In this document: in pieces, positions 9,252 to 17,840 of the stretch
How the letters are laid out: every line of letters begins with the position of its first letter
Position numbering within the stretch: position 1 is the stretch's first letter
Source of the DNA: Actinomycetes bacterium
Lineage (GTDB): Bacteria > Actinomycetota > Actinomycetes > Actinomycetales > Microbacteriaceae
DNA length: 37,401 nt
Assembly: GCA_029777095.1 (NCBI GenBank)
Contig: JAKOTS010000073.1
Location: forward strand, 1 to 37,401
Direction: 5' to 3'
Notes under the pieces: generated by a model
Databases searched by the model: none
Told to the model about the DNA's origin: nothing
The model's input: only the letters and a program-made list of their open reading frames with translations
Position numbers and translations under genes: made by a program

Positions 9252-10741
9252 GCTCGTCTGCCCCCCTTCCCGCCCTCACCATCCTCGACGCCGTCGCGTT
9301 GACGGTCGGTGCCGCCCCGAGCGACGCACAGGCGCTCGGCTTCACCGTATTCACGACCGGCGACGTGCCGGCCGAACTCGGCCTCGACCGCGCCGCCCTC
9401 GAACGTGCAGGCTTCACGGGCAAGGCCGGTTCGTCGCTCGTGCTCCCGCAGGCTGAGGGCCCAGAGCTCGTCGCCGTCGGCGCGGGCGAAGAGGGCGAAT
9501 TGGATGCCGCAGCTCTCCGCGACCTCGCCGCAACGTTCGCTCGGGCCGCTGCCCGCCACGCGCGCATCGCGCTCATCGTCAGCGCGCTGGGCTCGGCCGA
9601 TGCCGCCACCGCGGCCGGAGTGCTGAGCGAGGGCACCCTGCTGGCCCGCTACACCTACACCGCCCTGAAGACCGAGCCGAAGGCAATCGCGCTCGAGGCC
9701 GCAACCTTCTCGGTGCCCGGTGCTGCCGACGCTGACGCGGCGGTTGCCGCCGCGGTCGGCGCCGCGCGTGTCTGCGCGCGCACCGCGGTGATCGCCCGCG
9801 ACCTCGCAAACACACCCCCCAGCCACCTGACCGCGACCAAGATGGGCGAGATCGCCGTCGAACTCGGCGAGCGCTTCGGCTTCGGCGTCGAGGTCTTCGA
9901 CAAGGCGGCCCTCACCGAACTCGGCTGTGGTGGCCTGCTTGGCGTCAACCAGGGCAGCGCCGAAGAGCCGCGCATGATCAAGCTGACGTACCAGCCCGAG
10001 GGCACCTCGACCGGGCACCTTGGCCTCGTTGGCAAGGGCATCATGTACGACTCGGGCGGCATCTCGCTCAAGCCCTCCGACCCGATGCACCTGCTCATGA
10101 AGATGGACATGGGTGGCGCCGCCGCCGTGCTGGGTGCGTTTACCGGGCTCCGCGAGGCGGGGGCCGCGGCATCCGTCACCGGCTGGTTGATGTGCACCGA
10201 CAACATGCCGTCGGGCACCGCGTACAAGCTGGGCGACGTGCTCACCGCGCGCGACGGCACCACCGTCGAGGTGAAGAACACCGACGCCGAGGGCCGGATC
10301 GTGATGATGGATGCCATCGCCCTGGCTGTGGAGGAGGGTGTCGACGCGATCATCGACATCGCGACGCTCACCGGTGCCGCGCTCATGGCTCTCGGCCAGC
10401 TGACCGCGCCGGTGCTCGGCAATGACCAGCGCGTGGTTGACCTGACGCTTGCGGCGTCGGCCGTCACGGGCGAGCCGCTGTGGCAGCTGCCGCTCGAGCG
10501 CAAGTACCGCCCGCAGCTCGACTCTGATGTCGCCGACCTCGCGAACATCGGCGGCCGCTACGCGGGCGCGACGACCGCGGCCCTCTTCCTCGACCACTTC
10601 ACGCGGAAGACACCGTGGGCGCACCTCGACATCGCCGGCACCATGGCCGTCGATGCCGATGAGTCGTGGCGTTCGAAGGGTGCCACCGGCTTCGGCGCGC
10701 GCCTCCTGCTCGAGACGGCGCTGACCTTCACCAAGGCGTAG
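9248..10741 (+). CDS. pepA: Leucyl aminopeptidase (M17 family)
   Basis: A 497-residue cytosolic di-metal aminopeptidase that removes N-terminal residues from peptides. The N-terminal non-catalytic domain (about 1-165) is poorly conserved. The catalytic domain carries the M17 signature NTDAEGR and the metal/lysine motif [16 protein letters not shown]. Start ATG 9248 overlaps the MFS stop and has GGAG nine bases upstream. A strong hairpin follows the stop, closing the MFS-pepA unit. Confidence 0.95.
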   Translation: MSSSAPLPALTILDAVALTVGAAPSDAQALGFTVFTTGDVPAELGLDRAALERAGFTGKAGSSLVLPQAEGPELVAVGAGEEGELDAAALRDLAATFARAAARHARIALIVSALGSADAATAAGVLSEGTLLARYTYTALKTEPKAIALEAATFSVPGAADADAAVAAAVGAARVCARTAVIARDLANTPPSHLTATKMGEIAVELGERFGFGVEVFDKAALTELGCGGLLGVNQGSAEEPRMIKLTYQPEGTSTGHLGLVGKGIMYDSGGISLKPSDPMHLLMKMDMGGAAAVLGAFTGLREAGAAASVTGWLMCTDNMPSGTAYKLGDVLTARDGTTVEVKNTDAEGRIVMMDAIALAVEEGVDAIIDIATLTGAALMALGQLTAPVLGNDQRVVDLTLAASAVTGEPLWQLPLERKYRPQLDSDVADLANIGGRYAGATTAALFLDHFTRKTPWAHLDIAGTMAVDADESWRSKGATGFGARLLLETALTFTKA

Positions 10742-10760
10742 TTCGCGCTTTCGCTCGTCT

Positions 10761-10801
10761 ACGTCCGTCCCTGCCCCAGCGTTTTGGGCAGGGACGGACG
10801 T
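10761..10801 (+). terminator. Strong hairpin terminator after pepA
   Basis: A 16-base perfect inverted repeat, acgtccgtccctgccc (10761-10776) and its complement (10786-10801), around a nine-base loop containing TTTT. It begins 20 bases after the pepA stop. The downstream run is tgtttcg rather than a true T-tract, as is common in high-GC actinobacteria. Confidence 0.8.
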
Positions 10802-10854
10802 GTTTCGCCGCTCACCCGTTTTGGCGCGCGGATGCGGCGCACAGCAGCCTGGAC

Positions 10855-10866
10855 GACAATAGATCC
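10855..10866 (+). promoter_or_regulatory. Candidate leaderless -10 box for the TrhO gene
   Basis: GACAAT at 10855-10860 lies six bases before the ATG at 10867, with agatcc between and no Shine-Dalgarno. Same layout as the SLC13 and TMEM175 starts in this window. No clear -35. Confidence 0.35.
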
Positions 10867-11805
10867 ATGGCCGTGCCCAAGATCCTGCTGTACTACGCGT
10901 TCGCCCCCATCGCCGACCCCGAGGCCGTGCGCCTCTGGCAGCGCACCCTGTGCGAGTCGCTTGGGCTGCGCGGGCGCATCCTGATCTCGTCGCAGGGCAT
11001 CAACGGCACCGTCGGCGGCGAACTTGAGGCCTGCAAGGCCTACGCCCGAGCCACCGCCGAGTACGCGCCCTTCGCCGGACTCGACCTGAAGTGGAGCGAA
11101 GGCACCGGCTTCGAGCCCGAAGACACCAAGCGCACCCCCAAGCGTCGGCCCGTGCCGTGGTTGCAGAGCACCGATTTTCCGGGGCTCGTCGTCAAGGTTC
11201 GCGACGAGATCGTCTCGTTTGGTGCGCCAGAATCGCTGTCGGTGGATGCCTCGGGTGTCGTGGGCGGCGGCATCCCCCTCTCGCCGACCGAGGTGCACGA
11301 ACTGGTTGCGCAGCGCGGCGAAGAGGTCGTGTTCTTCGACGGTCGCAACCAGATCGAAGCGCAGATTGGCCGTTTTCGTGACGCCATTGTGCCGCCGGTC
11401 GAGACGACGCGCGATTTCGTTGAGGTGCTCGACTCGGGTGCCTACGACCACCTCAAGGGCCGACCGATCGTGACGTACTGCACCGGCGGCATCCGCTGCG
11501 AAGTGCTCTCGTCGCTGATGATCGAGCGCGGATTCGGCGAGGTCTACCAAATCGCCGGCGGAATCGTGCGCTACGGCGAGCAATTCGGCGACGACGGCCT
11601 CTGGGACGGCTCGCTCTACGTGTTCGATAAGCGCGGTTCGATGGACTTCAGCGACCGCGCCGCCGTCATCGGCACGTGCGCGGGCTGCGGTGCCAGCACC
11701 AATCGCACCGCGAACTGTGTGGATGCCTCGTGCCGCACGCAGTCCGTCGTGTGCGAGTCGTGCGACGCGGTCAGGTGCGCCGCGCATGCGGTGGTTTCGG
11801 CGTAG
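10867..11805 (+). CDS. trhO: tRNA uridine(34) hydroxylase, rhodanese-like (UPF0176/TrhO)
   Basis: A 312-residue cytosolic protein: N-terminal UPF0176 domain (about 1-95, starting [13 protein letters not shown]), a rhodanese domain (about 125-225) with active-site loop YCTGGIRCE, and a C-terminal Cys-rich segment (CAGCG, then further Cys residues) likely to bind zinc. Members hydroxylate U34 in tRNA using molecular oxygen. Start ATG 10867 was chosen because homology begins directly there; the upstream in-frame extension crosses the pepA terminator and has random composition. Confidence 0.9.
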   Translation: MAVPKILLYYAFAPIADPEAVRLWQRTLCESLGLRGRILISSQGINGTVGGELEACKAYARATAEYAPFAGLDLKWSEGTGFEPEDTKRTPKRRPVPWLQSTDFPGLVVKVRDEIVSFGAPESLSVDASGVVGGGIPLSPTEVHELVAQRGEEVVFFDGRNQIEAQIGRFRDAIVPPVETTRDFVEVLDSGAYDHLKGRPIVTYCTGGIRCEVLSSLMIERGFGEVYQIAGGIVRYGEQFGDDGLWDGSLYVFDKRGSMDFSDRAAVIGTCAGCGASTNRTANCVDASCRTQSVVCESCDAVRCAAHAVVSA

Positions 11806-11823
11806 CGCGCGCCGCGGCCGCCC

Positions 11824-12840
11824 CTACACGAACGCGACCGTCGCCTGCAGCCGGGTCCGCGCGTCGAACAGCTCGTTGCCGCCGATGTCGCGCGCGCCCG
11901 GAACGCCCTGACGCAGCACGTTCGCAAGCGCCGAGCGGCCGACAGCGACGACCGGGATGCCTCGCACCGAACCGAGCTGAGTCACAAGCTCTGGCAGGTC
12001 CTCGTCGGGGAGGACGACGATCGCGCCGCTGAACTTCACCTTCGCTGCGCGCGAAATCACGCGCATGCGGCCGAGCAGATCGGCCACGGGCGTGAGCCCG
12101 CGCACGGACTCACCCGAAAGCTCGCCGCGTCGCACGTTGACGCTCGCGCCGAAGTCTTCTGAGAGCACGCCGTACAGGCCGGTCGGTCCAAGCACGATGT
12201 GATCGAGCTTCGCGTTCGGGTCGCCCGCCTCGCGCCGACCACCGGCCGCCACGTCGTGCCAGGCCGTGTATCCAATGCCGAGCGTCGACACGATGCGCGC
12301 GGTCGCCTCCTCGGCGAGCGCGTCGGCGAGCATGCTGCGAATCGCCACCGGCGCGCTGCGCACGAGTGCGGGGTCGTACGGGTCGGCGAGCGTGACGCCG
12401 CGGCCTGCCCACTCCCGCATGAGTTGGAGGTATCGCTCGCGCCGCCAGCCACCGGGGTGTCCGTACATGCGGGCCTTCGGGCGGGTGTCGGCCTGCGCAC
12501 CGCGCGTCCGCCACCCCGACCAGTCGGCACCGGTCGATTCACCGGAAGGCGCCGTACCGGGCACACCACCGGAAGCCCCAGCGCCGGGAGCCCCGGCCCC
12601 AGCACCACCAGCCCCACCACCAAAAAACCCGTGCCCGCGGTCATACGCGGCGCGGCCGGCGGCGGTGCCGACCAGCTCCCACGCGCGCTGCACCGCGATG
12701 AATGCAACCGCGTCGCCGCCGGTGTCGGGGTGCGTCGCTCGCAGGCGGAGGCGGTATGCCCGCTTCAGTGCTTCTTCATCCGCGTCAGGCGCGGTGCCGA
12801 GCACCTCGTATGCAGACGCGGAGAGCGGGCTATCGAACAC
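11824..12840 (-). CDS. J-domain protein with C-terminal NERD-like region
   Basis: A 338-residue protein. Residues 5-70 form a DnaJ-type J domain with the diagnostic HPD (ATHPDTGG). A Gly/Ala/Pro linker (about 70-115) follows, then a charged segment and a C-terminal domain (about 185-300, GDPNAKLDHIVLGPTGLYGV) resembling the nuclease-related NERD fold. There is no Gly/Phe or zinc region, so it is not DnaJ itself but probably a specialised DnaK co-chaperone. Start GTG 12840 has GGGAGG seven bases upstream. It runs convergently with trhO (18-base gap) and diverges from the sugar operon. Function unknown. Confidence 0.75.
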   Translation of the reverse strand: MFDSPLSASAYEVLGTAPDADEEALKRAYRLRLRATHPDTGGDAVAFIAVQRAWELVGTAAGRAAYDRGHGFFGGGAGGAGAGAPGAGASGGVPGTAPSGESTGADWSGWRTRGAQADTRPKARMYGHPGGWRRERYLQLMREWAGRGVTLADPYDPALVRSAPVAIRSMLADALAEEATARIVSTLGIGYTAWHDVAAGGRREAGDPNAKLDHIVLGPTGLYGVLSEDFGASVNVRRGELSGESVRGLTPVADLLGRMRVISRAAKVKFSGAIVVLPDEDLPELVTQLGSVRGIPVVAVGRSALANVLRQGVPGARDIGGNELFDARTRLQATVAFV

Positions 12841-12919
12841 GCCGTGCCTCCCGAACCACGCCCCTTGCGTGCGGCTTTCAGGTTACCCGAGTGCCGGCGA
12901 CCTCAGCCTGAAAAATCCC

Positions 12920-12948
12920 TTGGCGTAACCTGTCATTACATGTATGGT
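12920..12948 (+). promoter_or_regulatory. Promoter of the six-gene sugar operon
   Basis: TTGGCG (12920-12925) and TATGGT (12943-12948), separated by 17 bases, form a good sigma-A type promoter. Transcription would begin near 12955, inside the palindrome TTGTAATTACAA. Confidence 0.6.
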
Positions 12949-12964
12949 TGCCTTGTAATTACAA
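12931..12964. promoter_or_regulatory. Two GntR-type operator sites in the sugar operon promoter
   Basis: The perfect 12-base palindrome TTGTAATTACAA (12953-12964) covers the predicted start of transcription. A one-mismatch copy, TGTCATTACA (12931-12940), lies between -35 and -10, 23 bases upstream or about two helical turns. GT...AC half-sites fit GntR-family operators. The same ten-base core recurs exactly at 32147-32156 and approximately near 24079-24119. Confidence 0.6.
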
Positions 12965-12986
12965 CCGCGACGATCCGAGGAGTCCT

Positions 12987-13580
12987 GTGCCCACCCAGAC
13001 CCCCCGCAGCTACAGTGTTCCTCCGCTGCGCCCACTCGCCATCACGTTCGATCCCGACGCGCTCACGCTGACGCCCGAGGGTCCGACCCTTACGCGCCGG
13101 ATGTCTGACCTCGAAGGCCTCTTCGCCGACGGCGATGCGTGGCACGAGGCATCCACCGGCGAAAATCCGGTCGTCTACACCGTGACGTCATCGCCCGTGC
13201 CCGAGATCAACCGCGAGCTGCCGCAGTCGATCACGACGATCATGCCCGGCACCACGGCGGGCGAGTTCTGGATGACGAAGGGGCACCAGCACCCCGATGC
13301 CCAGGGTGAGATCTACCTCGGGCTGCGCGGCACCGGTGGGCTGCTGATGTTCGACGGCACCGACACCGAGTGGATCGACATGAAGCCCGGCGTCATCGGC
13401 TACATTCCGCCGGGCTGGGCACACCGCTCGATCAACACCGGCGACGAGCCCTACGCGTTCCTCGCCGTCTACCCCGGCGGCGCCGGCCACGACTACGGCT
13501 GGGTGCTCGAGCACGGCATGGGCAATCGCGCATACCGCGGCCCAGGCGGCACCCTCGAACGTCGCCCCTACAACGGCTGA
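12987..13580 (+). CDS. Cupin-type sugar isomerase (archaeal-type glucose-6-phosphate isomerase family)
   Basis: A 197-residue cupin of the archaeal phosphoglucose isomerase family (PGI). It shows the metal site KGHQHPD with the following Glu of GEIYLGL, the distal His in WAHRSINTGDEP and the family's GHDYG tail motif. Such enzymes interconvert an aldose (phosphate) and a ketose (phosphate) using a bound metal. In an operon with an FGGY kinase it may act on a free or different sugar rather than glucose 6-phosphate. Start GTG 12987 has GAGGAG four bases upstream; an in-frame ATG at 12948 lies inside the promoter and is rejected. First gene of a six-gene operon. Confidence 0.85.
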   Translation: MPTQTPRSYSVPPLRPLAITFDPDALTLTPEGPTLTRRMSDLEGLFADGDAWHEASTGENPVVYTVTSSPVPEINRELPQSITTIMPGTTAGEFWMTKGHQHPDAQGEIYLGLRGTGGLLMFDGTDTEWIDMKPGVIGYIPPGWAHRSINTGDEPYAFLAVYPGGAGHDYGWVLEHGMGNRAYRGPGGTLERRPYNG

Positions 13581-13600
13581 TTCGCCGAGGCATCCCGCAC

Positions 13601-15100
13601 ATGATCATCGCCCACGATCTCGGCACCACCGGCAACAAGGCCTCGCTGCACGACGACGATGCGCGGTTGCGCGCGTCGGTGACCGTGCCGTACCCCGCCC
13701 ACTTCGCGGCGGGCGGCATCGCCGAACAAGACCCCCGCGACTGGTGGGCCGCGGTCGTGGAAGCGACGCGGCGGCTCGTGCACGAGTCGGGCGTCGACCC
13801 CGCATCGGTGACCGGCCTCGTCGTGAGCGGTCAGATGATGGGCGCCGTGCTGCTCGATGCGCAGTACGAGCCCGTGCGACCGGCGATCATCTGGGCCGAC
13901 ACGCGAAGCACTGCGCAGACGGCGCGGCTTGCGGCATCCCTCGGCGAAGAAGCCGCATACCGGATGCTTGGGCACCGCCTGAACCCCACCTACTCGGTCG
14001 AGAAGATCATGTGGGTGCGCGACAACGAACCCGACACTTGGGCGCGCGTGCGCCACGTGTGCGTGGCCAAGGACTACATCGTGCAGCGCCTCACCGGCCA
14101 GCTCGTCACTGATCGATCGGATGCCTCGGGCACAAACGCCTACGATCAGGCAGCCGGCACGTGGTCGGGCACGCTCCTGGCCGCCGCCGAGCTCGATGTG
14201 CGGTTGTTTCCCGAGATCGTCGAGTCGACGCACGTGGTCGGGCACCTCCTCCCGAGCGTCGCCGCATCGCTCGGACTCCCCGCCACCGTCCGCGTCGTGA
14301 TGGGCGGGGGCGACGGGCCGCTCGCGGCCGTCGGTTCGGGAATCGTGGCACCCGAAGACGGCGCCTATGTGTGCCTCGGCACCTCGTCATGGATCTCGTT
14401 CGTGAGCGACGCGCCCGTGCTTGACCCACTGATGCGCACGTTCACGTTCAACAACGTGGTGCCGAACAGCTTCGTGCCCACCGCCACTATGCAGGCCGGC
14501 GGCGGCTCCGTGCAGTGGATCGCCGAAGCCCTCGCCGAAAACCCCTCAACGCCCAACGTCGCGGGCCTCGTCGCGGCCGCCGGCTCGGCCGATCTCGATA
14601 CCGAGGGCCTGTACTTTCTCCCCTATCTCCTCGGCGAGCGCGCGCCCTATTGGAACCCCGACGCCCGCGCGGCGTTCGTGGGGCTTTCGCGACACCACGG
14701 CCGCGACCACCTCACCCGGGCTGTGCTCGAGGGGGTCGCGTTCAACCTGCTCACGTGCATCGAAGCGTTCCGCGAGTCGGGCGCCACGATCGATCGCATC
14801 GACGCCGTCGGCGGCGGTGCCCTCGGCGACACTTGGCTGCAGGTCCTCGCCGATGTGTGGGGCGTGAGCGTGCGTCGCCGCAGCATCGTCGAAGAGGCAA
14901 ACAGCCTCGGCGCCGCCGTCACCGCGGCCGTCGGGCTCGGTCTCGGTCTCGCCGACTTCAGCGCGGCGCGCGCGCTGAGCGAAGTCACCGCCGAGTTCGT
15001 CCCCGATGCCGGCCGCCACAGCGTCTATCGCACCCGGCACGGCGAGTTCGTCGACGCCTACGAACACCTCGAACCATGGTTCACAAGGAGCACCCGCTAA
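13601..15100 (+). CDS. FGGY-family carbohydrate kinase (xylulokinase-like)
   Basis: A 499-residue two-domain sugar kinase. The N-terminal phosphate loop reads DLGTTGNK, and the C-terminal half has the FGGY adenosine motif region GGGALGDTWLQVLADVWG. It phosphorylates a ketose or polyol with ATP; closeness to xylulokinases is clear but the substrate is not. Start ATG 13601 is where homology begins, 20 bases after the isomerase stop; the longer in-frame extension lies over the isomerase gene. Its stop and the next start share one base (TAATG). Confidence 0.9.
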   Translation: MIIAHDLGTTGNKASLHDDDARLRASVTVPYPAHFAAGGIAEQDPRDWWAAVVEATRRLVHESGVDPASVTGLVVSGQMMGAVLLDAQYEPVRPAIIWADTRSTAQTARLAASLGEEAAYRMLGHRLNPTYSVEKIMWVRDNEPDTWARVRHVCVAKDYIVQRLTGQLVTDRSDASGTNAYDQAAGTWSGTLLAAAELDVRLFPEIVESTHVVGHLLPSVAASLGLPATVRVVMGGGDGPLAAVGSGIVAPEDGAYVCLGTSSWISFVSDAPVLDPLMRTFTFNNVVPNSFVPTATMQAGGGSVQWIAEALAENPSTPNVAGLVAAAGSADLDTEGLYFLPYLLGERAPYWNPDARAAFVGLSRHHGRDHLTRAVLEGVAFNLLTCIEAFRESGATIDRIDAVGGGALGDTWLQVLADVWGVSVRRRSIVEEANSLGAAVTAAVGLGLGLADFSAARALSEVTAEFVPDAGRHSVYRTRHGEFVDAYEHLEPWFTRSTR

Positions 15101-16116
15101 TGCCCACCATCCTCGCAACGAGCCGCTCGTTCGGCGACGGCGACCTCGACTTCACCGCGCTGCTCGAGTCGCGCGGCTACACGGTGCTCCGCGGGCCAAG
15201 CGACCACGACCTTGCCGCGCTCGCCCCGCTGCTCGCCCAGACCGACGCGTGGATCGCCGGCACCGGGCCCGTCCGGGCCGAACACCTGGCCGCCGCACCC
15301 GGGCTGCGGGTGGTTGCGCGCTACGGGGTTGGGTACGAAGCCGTCGATGTGGATGCCGCGACAGCACGTGGCATCCACGTCACCAACACGCCCGGGGCAA
15401 ACAGCGATGCCGTCGCCGACCACACGATCGGGCTGATGCTTGCCGCGCTGCGCTTCACGGTCGACGGTGACCGCCGCGTGCGGCAGGGAGACTGGGCCGC
15501 GCGGCGCGGCCGCGAACTCGGCACCGCGACGGTTGGGATCATCGGCTTCGGTCGGATTGGCCAGGCCGTCGCCCGCCGTCTCTCGGGTTTTGAGGCGCGC
15601 GTCTACGCAAGCGACCCGTTCATGACCCCCGAGCAGATCAGCGCGCTTGGCGCCGTGCCCTCCTCGCCAGACGAGATCGCGCGCGAGTGCGACATCGTCA
15701 CGCTGCACGCGCCGGGTGGACGCACGCTTGCCGACGCCGCCTGGGTTGCATCGGCCCGCCCGGGGATGCTGCTGGTCAATACCGCGCGCCCCGACCTGGT
15801 TGACGAGGCGGTCCTCGCCGCCGCGCTTCGCTCCGGCGGGCTGGGCGGCTACGCGGCCGACACGCTGAACGGCGACACTGCCGGCTCGCGCGATTCGCCC
15901 CTGCTCGCCACCGACCTCGCCGACCGCGTGGTCGTGACCCCGCACCTCGGCGCCCAGACAGTGCAGGCGGTCGACAACATGGGCCGCATCGCGGTGCAAA
16001 ACGCGCTCGCCGTGCTCGAAGGCGTCGCGCCCCCAAACCCCGTCAACACCGTGCCCGTCGGGACCCCTGAGCCACCGGCATCCGCGAACGCCCCGTCGAA
16101 GGAGCAACGTTCATGA
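15100..16116 (+). CDS. D-2-hydroxyacid dehydrogenase (phosphoglycerate dehydrogenase-like)
   Basis: A 338-residue NAD-dependent dehydrogenase. The nucleotide-binding motif GIIGFGRIGQAVARR begins at about residue 147. The catalytic Arg lies in VNTARPDL and the catalytic His in TPHLGAQT. The catalytic Glu position, normally within DVFxxEP, aligns with Asp in AADTLNGDTAG, a notable substitution. It would oxidise or reduce a 2-hydroxy/2-keto acid. AAGGAG precedes the ATG by nine bases. In this operon it may oxidise a sugar acid phosphate, but that is inference. Confidence 0.85.
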   Translation: MPTILATSRSFGDGDLDFTALLESRGYTVLRGPSDHDLAALAPLLAQTDAWIAGTGPVRAEHLAAAPGLRVVARYGVGYEAVDVDAATARGIHVTNTPGANSDAVADHTIGLMLAALRFTVDGDRRVRQGDWAARRGRELGTATVGIIGFGRIGQAVARRLSGFEARVYASDPFMTPEQISALGAVPSSPDEIARECDIVTLHAPGGRTLADAAWVASARPGMLLVNTARPDLVDEAVLAAALRSGGLGGYAADTLNGDTAGSRDSPLLATDLADRVVVTPHLGAQTVQAVDNMGRIAVQNALAVLEGVAPPNPVNTVPVGTPEPPASANAPSKEQRS

Positions 16117-16841
16117 CCCACCCACCCGCTGCAGAAACCGATGCCCTGGCGAGGCTGCGTGCAACTGGCGTGCTCGCAGTGGTGCGCGCCCCGCACGCCG
16201 AATCGGCGCTCGACGTGGCCGATGCGCTCCTCGCGGGCGGTGTCTCAGGCATCGAGGTCACCTACTCGACACCCGACGCCGCGGCCGTGATCGCCGAGCT
16301 TGTTCGCCGCCACGGCGAGGCCGCCTACATCGGCGCCGGTACGGTCACAACGGCCACGCAGGCCGAGGAAGCCGCCGGCGCTGGCGCCCAGTTCTTGGTG
16401 AGCCCCGGCACGCTTGCACCCCTGACCGCCGCTATGCGAGCCACCGGCGTGACCGTGATGACCGGCGCCCTCACCCCGAGCGAGGTGATGCTGGCGATCT
16501 CGCTCGGCGTCGACGTCGTCAAGGTGTTTCCGGCATCGCTCGGTGGCCCGAGCTATCTTGGCGCGCTCCGCGGCCCGTTCCCCCACACCCCGCTCATGCC
16601 GACCGGCGGCGTGAACCCCGACAATCTGCTCGCCTGGTTCACGGCGGGCGCGATCGCGGTTGGCGCCGGCGGCGACCTCCTCCCCGCCGCGGCGCTTGCC
16701 TCGGGCGATATGGCAGAGATCACGCGGCGGGCGCGGCAATTCAGCGCGGCCCTCGCTGCGGCGCGGGTTGCGACTGGGACCGCGGCTGCGGCTGCGGCTG
16801 CGCGTGCGACCGGGCGTGCGACCGGGGCTGGTGCCGCGTGA
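16113..16841 (+). CDS. KDPG/KHG-type aldolase
   Basis: A 242-residue class I aldolase of the Eda family. The catalytic Glu lies in GIEVTYSTP, the Schiff-base Lys in DVVKVFPAS, and the phosphate-binding loop PTGGVN is present. Family members cleave 2-keto-3-deoxy sugar acids (often 6-phosphates) to pyruvate plus an aldehyde. The core ends near residue 210; an Ala/Arg/Thr tail of about 30 residues follows, encoded by a gcggct-rich tandem repeat (about 16782-16835). ATGA overlap with the dehydrogenase gene and GTGA overlap with the next gene indicate translational coupling. Confidence 0.9.
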   Translation: MTHPPAAETDALARLRATGVLAVVRAPHAESALDVADALLAGGVSGIEVTYSTPDAAAVIAELVRRHGEAAYIGAGTVTTATQAEEAAGAGAQFLVSPGTLAPLTAAMRATGVTVMTGALTPSEVMLAISLGVDVVKVFPASLGGPSYLGALRGPFPHTPLMPTGGVNPDNLLAWFTAGAIAVGAGGDLLPAAALASGDMAEITRRARQFSAALAAARVATGTAAAAAAARATGRATGAGAA

Positions 16842-17809
16842 GCGCCGACGCCCGCGACACAGTGCGCGACACGGCCCACGTCCCAGCCCGTGACTCCGGA
16901 TACATGGGTTTTGTCGGTGTGAGCACGGCGGCGTCGTCGATTATGTCGGTGTTTCCACGCTGGGCCGCCGCCCTCGATCTCCCGACCCACACCCTCGTCG
17001 GCCATGACCTTCCCGTCGACGCGAGCCCCGCGCAATACGTGGCGCTCGTCGAACTCATCCGAGACGACCCGCAACATCTCGGCGCACTCGTGACCACGCA
17101 CAAAATGAGCCTGTTCGACGCCGCGCACGACATGTTCGACGAGCTCGATGAGTTCGCGACGCTGTGCGGCGAGGTCTCAAGCATCTCGAAGCGCGAGGGT
17201 CGCCTGATCGGGCACGCGAAGGATCCGATCACCGCGGGGCTCGCGCTCGACGAGTTCTTGCCGGCCACGCACTTCGCCGACACGGGCGCAGACGCCGTGA
17301 TTCTTGGGGCCGGCGGCGCCGGAACCGCGCTCAGTTGGTACCTTGCGGAGCGGGCCGACCAACCGGCATCCATCACCGTCACTGACACCAGCAACGAACG
17401 GCTCTCTCATCTGTACGACGTGCACCGCCGCCACGGCACCCCCGATTCGTTGATTCGCTACCTGAACGTTTCGGAGCCCGGTGCGACGAACGCCGTGCTT
17501 GCGGATGCCGCACCCCAGAGCCTCATTGTCAACGCAACCGGGCTCGGCAAAGACCGGCCGGGGTCGCCGCTCGGTGACGACGCCGTGTTTCCGGCGCGCG
17601 CGTATGTGTGGGAGTTCAACTACCGCGGCACGCTCGAGTTTTTCGCGCAGGCGCGCGCGCAGGAGCAGGACCGCGAGCTGCGCGTCGTCGACGGGTGGCG
17701 GTATTTCATCCACGGTTGGACCCAGGTGATCGGCGAGGTGTTCGGCGTCGAGATGACTCCCGAACGCGTCGAAGAGCTGGCCGCCATCGCTGAATTCGCG
17801 AGAAAATAG
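16838..17809 (+). CDS. Shikimate dehydrogenase-like oxidoreductase
   Basis: A 323-residue protein with the two-domain shikimate/quinate dehydrogenase fold. The substrate-domain Lys lies in LVTTHKMSLFD, the Asp in HAKDPITAG (equivalent to NTDxxG of AroE) and the dinucleotide loop in LGAGGAGTAL. Both catalytic residues are kept, so a dehydrogenase is likely. Its operon of sugar kinase, aldolase and lactonase makes a carbohydrate or cyclic-polyol substrate likelier than shikimate. Start GTG 16838 overlaps the aldolase stop. An alternative start at the ATG of YMGFVGVS (16904) would drop a poorly conserved 22-residue leader. Confidence 0.8.
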   Translation: MSADARDTVRDTAHVPARDSGYMGFVGVSTAASSIMSVFPRWAAALDLPTHTLVGHDLPVDASPAQYVALVELIRDDPQHLGALVTTHKMSLFDAAHDMFDELDEFATLCGEVSSISKREGRLIGHAKDPITAGLALDEFLPATHFADTGADAVILGAGGAGTALSWYLAERADQPASITVTDTSNERLSHLYDVHRRHGTPDSLIRYLNVSEPGATNAVLADAAPQSLIVNATGLGKDRPGSPLGDDAVFPARAYVWEFNYRGTLEFFAQARAQEQDRELRVVDGWRYFIHGWTQVIGEVFGVEMTPERVEELAAIAEFARK

Positions 17810-17813
17810 CGGC

Positions 17814-17840
17814 ATGATGCAGAACGGTGGCGCGGCATGA
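17814..17840 (+). other. Eight-codon mini-ORF coupled to the lactonase start
   Basis: ATG 17814 (with a second ATG at 17817) opens an eight-residue frame, MMQNGGAA, ending in TGA at 17838-17840. That stop overlaps the lactonase ATG (17837) as ATGA. This may couple lactonase translation to ribosomes arriving from upstream, or be chance. Confidence 0.3.

Noticed and set aside
8603..10624. 673-codon open frame on the minus strand opposite the MFS and aminopeptidase genes
   Set aside because: Arg/Ala/Gly-rich composition without domain motifs, lying antisense to two clear genes; a high-GC shadow frame.
12948..12986. Upstream ATG start for the cupin isomerase
   Set aside because: It would put the start codon at the -10 box and upstream of the predicted transcription start; GTG 12987 has GAGGAG and family-like length.
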